Shown in pieces: positions 8,361 to 15,935 of a stretch of 40,279 nucleotides of DNA. The DNA is taken from the NCBI RefSeq assembly GCF_010975005.1, contig NZ_JAAIVC010000019.1, positions 1-40,279 on the forward strand, read 5' to 3'. The position numbers were made by a program, and so were the translations under genes. The notes beneath the pieces are model-generated. The model was not told the DNA's origin and did not search any database. It saw nothing but the letters and a program-made list of their open reading frames with translations. Source of the DNA: Caulobacter sp. 17J65-9 (GTDB lineage: Bacteria; Pseudomonadota; Alphaproteobacteria; Caulobacterales; Caulobacteraceae). Each line of letters opens with the position of its first letter. Position 1 is the stretch's first letter.

Positions 8361-9266
8361 GTGCCGCGCCTGTTCGACGCTTACGTGATCGTGGACTGGA
8401 GCGCGGCCGAGGGCCGCAAGACCGGCGCGGACTCCGTGTGGATCGGGGTCATGAAGCGCGACGTGCGCTTCCGCCTGTCCTACGAGGCGCACAATCCGGC
8501 CACCCGCGCCGAGGCCGAGGCGCTGCTGCGCTCCCTGCTCGCCGACTTCCGCCGCCGCGGCGAGAAGGTGCTGGTGGGCTTCGACTTCTGCCTGGGCTTC
8601 CCGGAGGGCACCGCCGCGCGGCTGTCCCTGGAGGGCGAGCCGTGGGCGCAGACCTGGAAATTCCTGGGCCAGAACGTCGTCGACAAGGCGGACAACGCCA
8701 ACAACCGCTTCCAGGTCGCGGCCAAGATGAACCGGCTGATGACCGACGAGGCGCGGCCGTTCTGGGGCGCGCCGGCTCGCCAGGCCCAGCGCTGGCTGTC
8801 GACCACCAAGCCCGAGAGCCTGGGCGACATCCCCGAATACCGCCGCTGCGAGCTGGCCACCCGCAAGCTGGGCGCGAAGTCCATGGCCAAGAGCGTGTGG
8901 CAGATGCACGGGGCCGGGGCGGTCGGCGGCCAGAGCCTGGTCGGCGTCGCCGTCGTGCGCCGGCTGGTCGAGGAGCTGGGCCCGGCCTGCGCCGTCTGGC
9001 CGTTCGGCACGGGCTGGAAAGCGCTGACGCCGGCCGACGTCGCGCCGCTGTCGGTGGTGGTGGCCGAGGTCTATCCGGTGCTGCAGCCGACCGCCGCCGA
9101 ACCCGGCGAGGTGAAGGACGCCACCCAGGTGCGCGGCGCGGCCGAAGCCTTCGCCAAGCTGGACGACGCCGACCGCCTGGGCGCCCTGTTCGCCCCGCCG
9201 GCCGGGACCAGCGAGGCCGATGTGGCCGTCGTGCAACGCGAAGAGGGCTGGATCCTGGGAGCCTAG
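8361..9266 (+). CDS. DUF429-like (possible RNase H-fold) protein
   Basis: About 301 residues. The N-terminal AYVIVDWSAAEG, a second acidic strand VLVGFDFCLGFPEG and a late VAEVYPVLQP resemble the three conserved acidic blocks of DUF429, a family predicted to have an RNase H-like fold. Some relatives carry misleading molybdopterin-related names. Function unknown. A GTG at 8361 has GAGGA eight bases upstream and is preferred; another GTG at 8346 would add five residues. Its TAG overlaps the stop of the convergent MATE gene in the palindrome CTAG. Confidence 0.65.
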   Translation: MPRLFDAYVIVDWSAAEGRKTGADSVWIGVMKRDVRFRLSYEAHNPATRAEAEALLRSLLADFRRRGEKVLVGFDFCLGFPEGTAARLSLEGEPWAQTWKFLGQNVVDKADNANNRFQVAAKMNRLMTDEARPFWGAPARQAQRWLSTTKPESLGDIPEYRRCELATRKLGAKSMAKSVWQMHGAGAVGGQSLVGVAVVRRLVEELGPACAVWPFGTGWKALTPADVAPLSVVVAEVYPVLQPTAAEPGEVKDATQVRGAAEAFAKLDDADRLGALFAPPAGTSEADVAVVQREEGWILGA

Positions 9267-10630
9267 AGCTCCCGCCGCGCCAGCAGCAGGAAGCGGCCGC
9301 ACAGCAGGGCGGCCGAGACCAGGCTGGCGACGATCACCGCCCAGACCATGCCGTCCACCCCGAGTCCGAGCGGATGGGCGAACAGCCAGCCCAGCGGCAG
9401 CATGATCAGGCCATAGCTGGTCAGATGGAAGGCGGTCGGCAGCCAGACGTCGGCGCGGGCGCGCAGCGCCTGGGCGGCGACCACCTGTAGGCCGTCGGCG
9501 ACGAAGAACAGGCAGGCCAGCACCAGCGCCGGCACGGCCACCGCCAGCAGGGCCGGATCGCGCGTGTAGGACCCGGCGATCAGGCTGGCGCCGGGCCAGA
9601 CGATCGCGCAGATCAGCAGGGTCAGGACCACGGTCACGCCGAAGCCGATCAGGCCCGAGCGCACCACCCCGTGGCGGTCCCTGGCCCCGTAGGCGCGGCT
9701 CACCAGCACGCCGGTGGCGGCGGCCAGGCCCATCGGCCCCATGAAGATGATCGCCGAGATGTTCAGCACGATGGTCCAGGCGGCCACCTCCACCCCGCCG
9801 AACTGGCCGGCGATGATGGTCATGCCGGCGAAGGCGCCGACCTCGATGAAGTAGGACGCGCCCGCGCCATAGCCGATCTTGCGCTGCTCGCGCGCGACCT
9901 CGGGGCCGTCGGTCGGCTTCTTGAAGATCCCGAGATCGCGAGCCTCCGGCAGGCGGGCGATGAAGACCAGCAGCCAGACGGCCAGCACGGTGCGGGCGAT
10001 GAAGGTGGCCCAGGCAGAGGCCACGGCGCCCTCCACCGGCAGGCCCGAGGTCCCCGGCACCAGCCACAGGTTGGCGGCCAGGTTGACGCCGTTGGCCACC
10101 CACATGGCCACCATGCCGGGCTTGGGCCGGCCCAGCGCCTCGAGGAAGTAGGTGCAGACCACCGAGATCAGGTACGGGAACAGCGACAGGGAGAAGACCC
10201 GCAAGGGTCCGGTCGCCCCGTCGGCCAGCGCCGGGTCCAGGCCGGCGTGGTGCAGGAACACCGGCCCCAGCAGAGCCAGGGCCAGCATGGCCGCCACGCC
10301 CAGCCAGGCGCCGTAGACCAGGCCCCGGCGCAGCACCGCCCCGGTCAGGTCGCGCCGACCCTCGCCGATGCGCCGCGCGGTCATCACCTGCACGCCCAGC
10401 AGCACGCCCACCGCCGTGGTCAGCATGACCGAGGTCGGGGCCCAGCCCAGGGCGTGGAAGCCCAGCTGCTCGGCCGAATGGCGCCCGACCACGATGGCGT
10501 CGGTCAGGCCCATGGTCATGATGCCGAGCCGCGCCAGCACCACCGGCCAGGCCAGGCGCAGGAGCTCGCCGGTCCCGTCCGGCAGCCGCAGGCGAGGCGT
10601 CCGGCGGGCGATGTGTGCTGTCGAAGTCAT
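9263..10630 (-). CDS. MATE family efflux transporter
   Basis: 455 residues with about twelve hydrophobic segments arranged as two similar halves. Family features are the N-terminal LAWPVVLARLGIMTMGLTDA, the VGRHSAEQLGFHALGWAP stretch, and the second-half IGFGVTVVLTLLICAIVWPG and GDLR-type loops. MATE proteins export cationic drugs or metabolites using Na+ or H+ gradients; the substrate here is unknown. It is divergent from the alpha/beta hydrolase starting at 10730 and convergent with the DUF429-like gene. Confidence 0.92.
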   Translation of the reverse strand: MTSTAHIARRTPRLRLPDGTGELLRLAWPVVLARLGIMTMGLTDAIVVGRHSAEQLGFHALGWAPTSVMLTTAVGVLLGVQVMTARRIGEGRRDLTGAVLRRGLVYGAWLGVAAMLALALLGPVFLHHAGLDPALADGATGPLRVFSLSLFPYLISVVCTYFLEALGRPKPGMVAMWVANGVNLAANLWLVPGTSGLPVEGAVASAWATFIARTVLAVWLLVFIARLPEARDLGIFKKPTDGPEVAREQRKIGYGAGASYFIEVGAFAGMTIIAGQFGGVEVAAWTIVLNISAIIFMGPMGLAAATGVLVSRAYGARDRHGVVRSGLIGFGVTVVLTLLICAIVWPGASLIAGSYTRDPALLAVAVPALVLACLFFVADGLQVVAAQALRARADVWLPTAFHLTSYGLIMLPLGWLFAHPLGLGVDGMVWAVIVASLVSAALLCGRFLLLARREL

Positions 10631-10729
10631 GAGGCGTGCGTGTTTGGCCGCGAACCGCCTTCAGCGCAACCCGCGACGGACTCTTGCAGGCTTTGCCGTA
10701 TAACCGGGACGTCCGACGGGAGACCGCCA

Positions 10730-11566
10730 ATGTCCGATCCCACGCGTCGCGTCGCCCTGGCCCTGTTGGCCGCTCCGCTGCTGGCCGCCGCCCCCGCTGG
10801 GGGGCCGGTCGAGATCGCCTATGGCGCGGATAGGTCGCAGCGGCTGGACGTCTATCCCCGTCCGGGGCTCCGGAACGCGCCCGTGATCCTGTACGTGCAC
10901 GGCGGCGGCTGGGCGCACGGGGACAAGCGCATGGTCAACGCCCTGCCCGACTACGCCCAGCGCAACGGTTTCCTGCTGCTGTCGGTCGGCTATCGCCTGG
11001 CGCCGGAGGTGAACGCGCGCGGCTGCGCCGAAGACGTAGCCGCGGCGACGGCCTGGGCGCGCGCGCACGTGCGCGAGTACGGGGGCGACCCTCACAAGCT
11101 GTTCCTGGTCGGCCACTCCGCCGGCGCGCACCTGGTCGCCCTGGTCGGGGTCGATCCGACCTATCTGGGCGCCCACAAACTGACGCCCGCCGACCTCGCC
11201 GGTGTCGTGCCGCTCGACGGGGCGGGGTACGACGCGCCCCGCCAGATGGCGACGGTGCGGCCGCGTGGGCCGCTGGGACAGATGTACGCCGAAGCCTTCG
11301 GCGACGAGGCGGCGGCCCTCTCCCCCACCCTGCTGGCGGCTAAAGGCCGAAGCTATCCGCCGTTCCTGATCTTCCACGTCGCGGCGCGCGAGGACTCCGG
11401 CGAGCAGTCGCGCGCCCTGGCCGAAGCCCTGCGACAGGCCGGCGGCCGGGCCGAGGCGGTGTCGGCGCCGGGCGAGACGCACCGGTCGATCAACACCAGC
11501 TTCGGCCTGACCGGCGATCCGGAAGGCGAACGCGCCGCCCGCTTCCTGCGGACCGGCGCGCTTTAG
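10730..11566 (+). CDS. Alpha/beta hydrolase, HSL/carboxylesterase-like
   Basis: 278 residues with a short hydrophobic N-terminus (8-24) that looks like a signal peptide, although RR near position 6 could also suit Tat. The hormone-sensitive-lipase-type oxyanion motif HGGGW (57-61) and nucleophile elbow GHSAG (Ser130) are present, with a C-terminal His in GETHRSIN. Related proteins include esterases and kynurenine formamidase-like enzymes; no substrate can be named. GGGAGA precedes the ATG. The stop overlaps the chorismate mutase stop (TTAG). Confidence 0.85.
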   Translation: MSDPTRRVALALLAAPLLAAAPAGGPVEIAYGADRSQRLDVYPRPGLRNAPVILYVHGGGWAHGDKRMVNALPDYAQRNGFLLLSVGYRLAPEVNARGCAEDVAAATAWARAHVREYGGDPHKLFLVGHSAGAHLVALVGVDPTYLGAHKLTPADLAGVVPLDGAGYDAPRQMATVRPRGPLGQMYAEAFGDEAAALSPTLLAAKGRSYPPFLIFHVAAREDSGEQSRALAEALRQAGGRAEAVSAPGETHRSINTSFGLTGDPEGERAARFLRTGAL

Positions 11567-12357
11567 GCCAGCGCCCGGCTGCAGCGGCCGATGTAGCCGC
11601 GGGCGCGATCGAGTTTGGCCGTTGCGGCCGAGGTCTCGGTCACCGCGTAGAGGCGCACCCCCTGGTCCATGGCCACCAGCCGGGGGCGCGCCCCGGTGTC
11701 GTCGCCGTCGCCGCCGGTGGAGATCCGGAACACCTGGCCTCGGGCCAGGGCGGCTTCGCTGACCCGGCCGACCGCCAGCGCGGTCGGCTCGGCCGCGCGC
11801 GGGCCGTGCAGGGCGTCGAAGATCCACAGGTCCTCGCGCTCGGGCAGGTCGGTCCACCAGGGCGCGTCGGGCTCGACCGCCAGCACGGCCACCGCCCCGC
11901 CCTGCTCGGCGGCGTCCAGCGCTTCCTGGGCGGTCGAGACCATGCGGTAGTCGGCCGACGAGCCGAAGCGGCGACGCGCGGCGTCGAGACGGCGGGCGGG
12001 ATCGTTCCCGGCCCAGACCACGACCTCGACTTCCGACTGGGTCGACAGGCCGGCCGACATCAGTTCGCGCCACAGGGCGGCGACCAGGCGCTTGGACCAG
12101 GGCTCGGCCTTGCGGACCAGGCGCTCGACCACCGCGGCCTCGCGGTCAGGCTTCAGGCGCAGGCGGCCGTCGTCGGCCCCCTTGGCGGCGCCGACGCGGC
12201 GGGCCAGGGCCTGGCGCTGCTCGACCAGTTCGAGAAGGGCGTCGTCGATGCGGTCGATCTCGGCGCGCAGGTCGGAGACGGAGAGGGCTTCGACGGAGAG
12301 TTGCGGGGCGGCGGGTTCGGCGGCCGTGATCGGCTCGGCGAGGGCGGCGTTCAGCAT
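11563..12357 (-). CDS. Chorismate mutase (AroQ) domain protein with a PDT-like C-terminal region
   Basis: 264 residues. An AroQ-type chorismate mutase domain spans about 28-105: DLRAEIDRIDDALLELVEQR, then RRVGAAKG and PDREAAVVERL, with the conserved Arg/Lys/Glu pattern. The remaining 155 residues are not a standard partner domain, but VVVWAGNDPARRLDAARRRF, the following alternating strands and helices, and a late EPTALAVGR look like a degenerate prephenate-dehydratase-type periplasmic-binding fold, recalling the CM-PDT order of enterobacterial P-proteins. That similarity is my reading, not a search result. The gene lies 143 bases downstream of a Tyr/Phe-rich leader peptide, so attenuation is likely. 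Confidence 0.8.
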   Translation of the reverse strand: MLNAALAEPITAAEPAAPQLSVEALSVSDLRAEIDRIDDALLELVEQRQALARRVGAAKGADDGRLRLKPDREAAVVERLVRKAEPWSKRLVAALWRELMSAGLSTQSEVEVVVWAGNDPARRLDAARRRFGSSADYRMVSTAQEALDAAEQGGAVAVLAVEPDAPWWTDLPEREDLWIFDALHGPRAAEPTALAVGRVSEAALARGQVFRISTGGDGDDTGARPRLVAMDQGVRLYAVTETSAATAKLDRARGYIGRCSRALA

Positions 12358-12431
12358 GGGAATAGACTCGTGGAATTCGGGCGGAGTCCGCGCGCGTTCA
12401 GGGCGGGCGTCCGCAAGGGATGTTCAGCGCT

Positions 12432-12463
12432 CAAAGGGGAAGGGCCGCGCTCTTCAGAGGCGG
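12432..12463 (-). terminator. Candidate attenuator terminator before the chorismate mutase gene
   Basis: On the minus strand the RNA reads CCGCCTCT, GA loop, AGAGCGCGG: eight pairs with one bulged C. It is followed by the pyrimidine run CCCTTCCCCTTT. It lies 38 bases after the stop of the aromatic leader peptide and 88 bases before the gene start, the expected place for an attenuator. The CGCCT of its left arm could instead pair with AGGCG at the leader stop codon, a possible antiterminator. The U-tract is weak, as is common at high GC. Confidence 0.5.
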
Positions 12464-12500
12464 TCGCCGGCTGGGATCTGAGGGAGGAGCTTAGGCTCGC

Positions 12501-12614
12501 CTAGCCTCGTACGATCGCCGCACCGGCGTATCGAAAGTAATAGCGGCTAAAATAGAAATAATACCCACCCGTCCGCACTTGCGTGTCGGTCGAAACAGTC
12601 CCCTGCTTGGTCAT
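12501..12614 (-). CDS. Tyr/Phe-rich leader peptide (attenuator) for the chorismate mutase gene
   Basis: A 37-residue frame from ATG 12612-12614 to TAG 12501-12503. The N-terminal half is ordinary, but residues 18-29 read YYFYFSRYYFRY: nine of twelve are Tyr or Phe. A GGGAG ribosome binding site lies seven bases upstream. Just past the aromatic codons are GCCGC/GCGGC, GGCT/AGCC and terminator-like inverted repeats. This is the pattern of a ribosome-mediated transcription attenuator sensing charged tRNA-Tyr and tRNA-Phe, comparable to enterobacterial pheL. The local AT-richness stands out from the surrounding 70 percent-class GC. It is probably regulatory only; the peptide need have no function. 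Confidence 0.75.
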   Translation of the reverse strand: MTKQGTVSTDTQVRTGGYYFYFSRYYFRYAGAAIVRG

Positions 12615-12686
12615 GGGTCCGCTCCCGGGTGAGGGCGCGCCGAGAAATTCCGGCGCCACGACCCTGTCAGGAGCCGCGGGAAGCTG

Positions 12687-13250
12687 TCAAGCGGGGGCCT
12701 GCTCGCGGGCGAGCACCACGAAGCGCGTAGCGTTCGAATGGACGTCCTCGATGTTGGCGCGCAACACCTGCAGTCCATAGAGCTGGCCGGCCTTGGCCGA
12801 GGCCACCGCGGCCACGTGCGGGTCCGGCGCCTGCGACAAAGCGCGCGCCGCGCCGGCGGTGTCGTGCACGGGTTCGGCCTTGGCGCCGAGGTCCGCCAGC
12901 AGGCGCGTGCACTGCTTCAGGGCCATCGGGTGGCTGCGCACTACGCGCACGTGCTCCAGCTCGGCGCCGGGCACGCCCAGCAATTGCAGGCGGATCGGCC
13001 AGGTGCGCTCGCCCAGAATCTTCAGGTCGGTGGCGCGCAGGATCGCCTCCATTTCCGGCACCGGGCCGGCGATGGAGTTCTCGACCGGCAGCAGCGCCAG
13101 ATCGGCCATGCGCCGCTCGACCGCGTCCACCGCGCCCTGGAAGGTGGCGCAGGCCCGCGGCTCGTAGTCGGGGAAGAAGGCGAGGCAAGCCTCGTGGCTG
13201 AACGCCCCGGGCTCGCCCTGGTAGGCGATCACGCCCCCGCCTTCGCTCAT
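12687..13250 (-). CDS. pheA: Prephenate dehydratase, catalytic domain only
   Basis: Converts prephenate to phenylpyruvate for phenylalanine synthesis. 187 residues: begins [19 protein letters not shown], continues with [13 protein letters not shown], and ends with the catalytic NATRF motif (173-177). Usual monofunctional prephenate dehydratases are near 280 residues because an ACT domain follows; here the frame stops ten residues after TRF, and no ACT-like coding is found downstream before the leader peptide. So the allosteric Phe-binding domain is absent. Its ATG overlaps the stop of the DAHP synthase gene (ATGA), indicating translational coupling. Confidence 0.88.
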   Translation of the reverse strand: MSEGGGVIAYQGEPGAFSHEACLAFFPDYEPRACATFQGAVDAVERRMADLALLPVENSIAGPVPEMEAILRATDLKILGERTWPIRLQLLGVPGAELEHVRVVRSHPMALKQCTRLLADLGAKAEPVHDTAGAARALSQAPDPHVAAVASAKAGQLYGLQVLRANIEDVHSNATRFVVLAREQAPA

Positions 13251-14620
13251 GCGGCGGCCGACCGCTCGCCGCGACCCGCGCGCAGCTTTTCAGCGACGAG
13301 GAAGGCCAGCTCCAGCGCCTGGTCGGCGTTCAGCCGCGGGTCGCAGTGGGTGTGGTAGCGGCTGGACAGATCGTCCTCGGTCAGGGCCTGAGCCCCGCCC
13401 AGGCATTCGGTGACGTCCTGGCCGGTCATTTCCAGGTGCACGCCGCCGGGGTGGACGCCCTCCCCGCCCGCGACCTCGACGAAGGTCTTCACCTCGGACA
13501 GCACCCGGTCGAACGGCCGGGTCTTGTAGCCGTTGGCGGCCTTCAGCGTGTTGCCGTGCATCGGGTCGGTCGACCAGACGACAGAACGGCCCTCGCGCTT
13601 GGTCGCGGCCATCAGGCGCGGCAGGCGGTCGGCGATCTTGTCGGCGCCGAAGCGGCCGATCAGGGTCAGCCGGCCCGGCTCGTTGTTCGGATTGATCTGA
13701 TCGATCAGGCGGAGAAGCTCGTCCGGCTCCATGGTCGGGCCGCACTTCATGCCGATCGGGTTCTTGATGCCGCGCACGAACTCCAGATGCGCGCCGTCGG
13801 GCTGACGGGTGCGCTCGCCGATCCAGACCATGTGGGCGGAGGTGTCGTACCAGTCGCCCGTGGTCGTATCGACGCGGGTCAGCGCCTCCTCGTAGTTCAG
13901 CAGGAGGGCTTCGTGGCTGGTGAACAGCTCGACCTGGCGGATGTCCGGATGGGTTTCCGGGGTCACGCCGATGGCGGCCATGAAGGCCAGGGTCTCGCTG
14001 ATCTTGTCGGCCAGCTCGCGGTAGCGCGCGCTCTGCGGGCTGTCGGCGATGAAGCCCAGCGTCCAGCGGTGCACGTTGTACAGGTCGGCGAAGCCGCCGC
14101 CGGCCAGCGCCCGCAGCAGGTTCAGGGTCGCGGCCGACTGCGAATAGGCGCGCAGCAGCCGTTCCGGATCGGGCACCCGCTCCTCGGCGGTGAAGCCCAT
14201 GCCGTTGACGATGTCGCCGCGGTAGGCCGGCAGGGTGACTTCCCCTTGCGTCTCGACCTGGCTGGAGCGCGGCTTGGCGAACTGGCCGGCGATGCGGCCG
14301 ACCTTCACCACCGGCTTGCCGCCCGCGAAGGTCAGCACCACCGCCATCTGCAGGATCAGCCGGAAGGTGTCGCGCACGTTGTCGGCGTGGAACTCCTTGA
14401 AGCTCTCGGCGCAGTCGCCGCCCTGCAGCAGGAAGGCGCGGCCCTCGGCCACGTCGGCCAGGCGCGACTTGAGGCGCCGCGCTTCGCCCGCGAACACGAG
14501 CGGCGGCATGGCCCGCAGACGGTCCTCGGCGCGCGCGAGCGCCGCCGGATCAGGATAGTCCGTCGGGATCTGGGTGGCGGGCCGGTTCCGCCAGGATTGC
14601 GGCGTCCATCTCTGGGTCAC
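13247..14620 (-). CDS. aroG: 3-deoxy-7-phosphoheptulonate synthase, class II
   Basis: First enzyme of the shikimate pathway (phosphoenolpyruvate plus erythrose 4-phosphate). 457 residues, the plant-type/class II length. Family motifs: [20 protein letters not shown] at the N-terminus, [11 protein letters not shown] (metal-binding Cys), [43 protein letters not shown], the GMKCGPTM segment and the C-terminal [10 protein letters not shown]. The start is a GTG at 14618-14620 without an obvious ribosome site. It overlaps pheA by four bases, forming a two-gene aromatic unit followed by the attenuator and chorismate mutase. Confidence 0.93.
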   Translation of the reverse strand: MTQRWTPQSWRNRPATQIPTDYPDPAALARAEDRLRAMPPLVFAGEARRLKSRLADVAEGRAFLLQGGDCAESFKEFHADNVRDTFRLILQMAVVLTFAGGKPVVKVGRIAGQFAKPRSSQVETQGEVTLPAYRGDIVNGMGFTAEERVPDPERLLRAYSQSAATLNLLRALAGGGFADLYNVHRWTLGFIADSPQSARYRELADKISETLAFMAAIGVTPETHPDIRQVELFTSHEALLLNYEEALTRVDTTTGDWYDTSAHMVWIGERTRQPDGAHLEFVRGIKNPIGMKCGPTMEPDELLRLIDQINPNNEPGRLTLIGRFGADKIADRLPRLMAATKREGRSVVWSTDPMHGNTLKAANGYKTRPFDRVLSEVKTFVEVAGGEGVHPGGVHLEMTGQDVTECLGGAQALTEDDLSSRYHTHCDPRLNADQALELAFLVAEKLRAGRGERSAAA

Positions 14621-14679
14621 GCTACAGATTTAGTCCTGCGAGGCGCTGGTCTCAATGGAGCATCTTCGCACGGCGACGC

Positions 14680-15885
14680 TTAGCGCACAGTTTCCAGCAC
14701 TTCCCGGCGCAACCGCGGCGGCAGCGGGGCGGCCCGCACCCGCCCGACAGTCAGGATCCAGGCCGCGGTCAGCGCGCCCAGCGCCACCCACCATTCCTGC
14801 CAGACCCCGAAGCTGAGCGCGCCGATCACGAAATAGACGACGACGGCGGCGCAGGCGGCGGCGCCCATGGTCCGGTCGCCCGGCAGCACGTCGCCCGCCG
14901 CGCGGACGATCCAGACCCAGAACAGGGCCGCCAGCGCCGCGCCCGCCGCGCCCAGCTCCAGCCAGATCTGCAGGGGCCCGTCGTGCGGATGCAGGATCAG
15001 GTTCGGGCGGAAGGTGCGGCTGGCGTCCAGGCCCCAGCCGAAGAACGGCCGCTCGGAGACCCGCTCGGCCGCGAAGGTCCACATGTCGAGCCTGGCCGCC
15101 CACGAGGCCGGCGCGCCGGCCCTGGCGGCGTCGGCCAGACCCGCGAGGGCCGCCAGGTGCACGATCAGCGGCGCCACGGCCACGAACAAGCCGATGCTGA
15201 TCGCCAGCACGGTAGCCCCTGCGCGTCCGGTCGCTCTCACCAGGGCGAAGGCCGCCGCCGACAGGACCAGGGCCAGGACCGGGGCGGCCGCGTGCAGCAG
15301 CACCGCGGGGACGACGGCCCCGGCCGTCAGCACGGCCAGCATGCGCTTGTGGCGTTCGCGCAGGAGGAAGGCCGCCGCCGGCCAGTACATCAGGGCCAGC
15401 ACATAGCCGGTCTGGGCGGCGTGGCGCTGCATCAGGTCGGGCCGGTCGGCCTCGCCGATGGCCACCGCGAAGGCGCGGTAGAGCGCCGCCCCGCTCACGC
15501 CTTCGATCAGCAGCACCACCGCCAGCGCCACGGCGCCGACGGCGAGCACGCGGGCGGCCCGCTCGGCCGAGCGTGGGTCCAGGCCGCGCGCGGCCAGCGC
15601 CAGCGGCAGGAACAGCAGCACTTCCAGCAGCAGCTTCAGCGGGCTGCGCCGCCCCAGGTCGGCGAAGCCGGCCAGCAGCCCGGCCTCCCGCGGCGGCGAA
15701 CCGACGCCTGCCACAGCCGCCCAGACCGCCAGCGCCACCAACAGGCCGACCAGGGTCCACGGCGGGCTCGGCGCGCGCCACCACAAGTGAATGCAGAGCA
15801 GGCCCGCCACGCCGGCCAAGGGCAGGAAGCCCAGCGGCGACAGCCAGGCGACGGCCGGCGCAAGGATCGCCGCGCCGGTCAGCAC
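14680..15885 (-). CDS. O-antigen ligase-like polytopic membrane protein (start uncertain)
   Basis: About 400 residues with ten or more membrane spans. A long periplasmic-type loop with RLDMWTFAAERVSERPFFGWGLDASRTF and HPHDGPLQIWLELG matches the Wzy_C/O-antigen ligase signature (conserved Arg, GxG and the H-x-H near the end of the loop). Such proteins join O-antigen or other glycans to lipid A core, or polymerise them. The GTG at 15885 is the first ordinary start codon after the glutathione reductase stop, but coding-like sequence (SLRFAPPAVPAAPWRGW) extends upstream to an ATA codon with no ATG/GTG/TTG. The true start may overlap the gor end. Confidence 0.7.
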   Translation of the reverse strand: MLTGAAILAPAVAWLSPLGFLPLAGVAGLLCIHLWWRAPSPPWTLVGLLVALAVWAAVAGVGSPPREAGLLAGFADLGRRSPLKLLLEVLLFLPLALAARGLDPRSAERAARVLAVGAVALAVVLLIEGVSGAALYRAFAVAIGEADRPDLMQRHAAQTGYVLALMYWPAAAFLLRERHKRMLAVLTAGAVVPAVLLHAAAPVLALVLSAAAFALVRATGRAGATVLAISIGLFVAVAPLIVHLAALAGLADAARAGAPASWAARLDMWTFAAERVSERPFFGWGLDASRTFRPNLILHPHDGPLQIWLELGAAGAALAALFWVWIVRAAGDVLPGDRTMGAAACAAVVVYFVIGALSFGVWQEWWVALGALTAAWILTVGRVRAAPLPPRLRREVLETVR

Positions 15886-15935
15886 CCACCCGCGCCAGGG
15901 CGCGGCCGGGACCGCCGGCGGGGCGAAGCGAAGAC

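Noticed and set aside
12357-12686. Lost ACT domain of pheA by frameshift
   Set aside because: All three frames downstream of the pheA stop were read; none codes for ACT-like sequence, and the space is filled by the leader peptide and hairpins.
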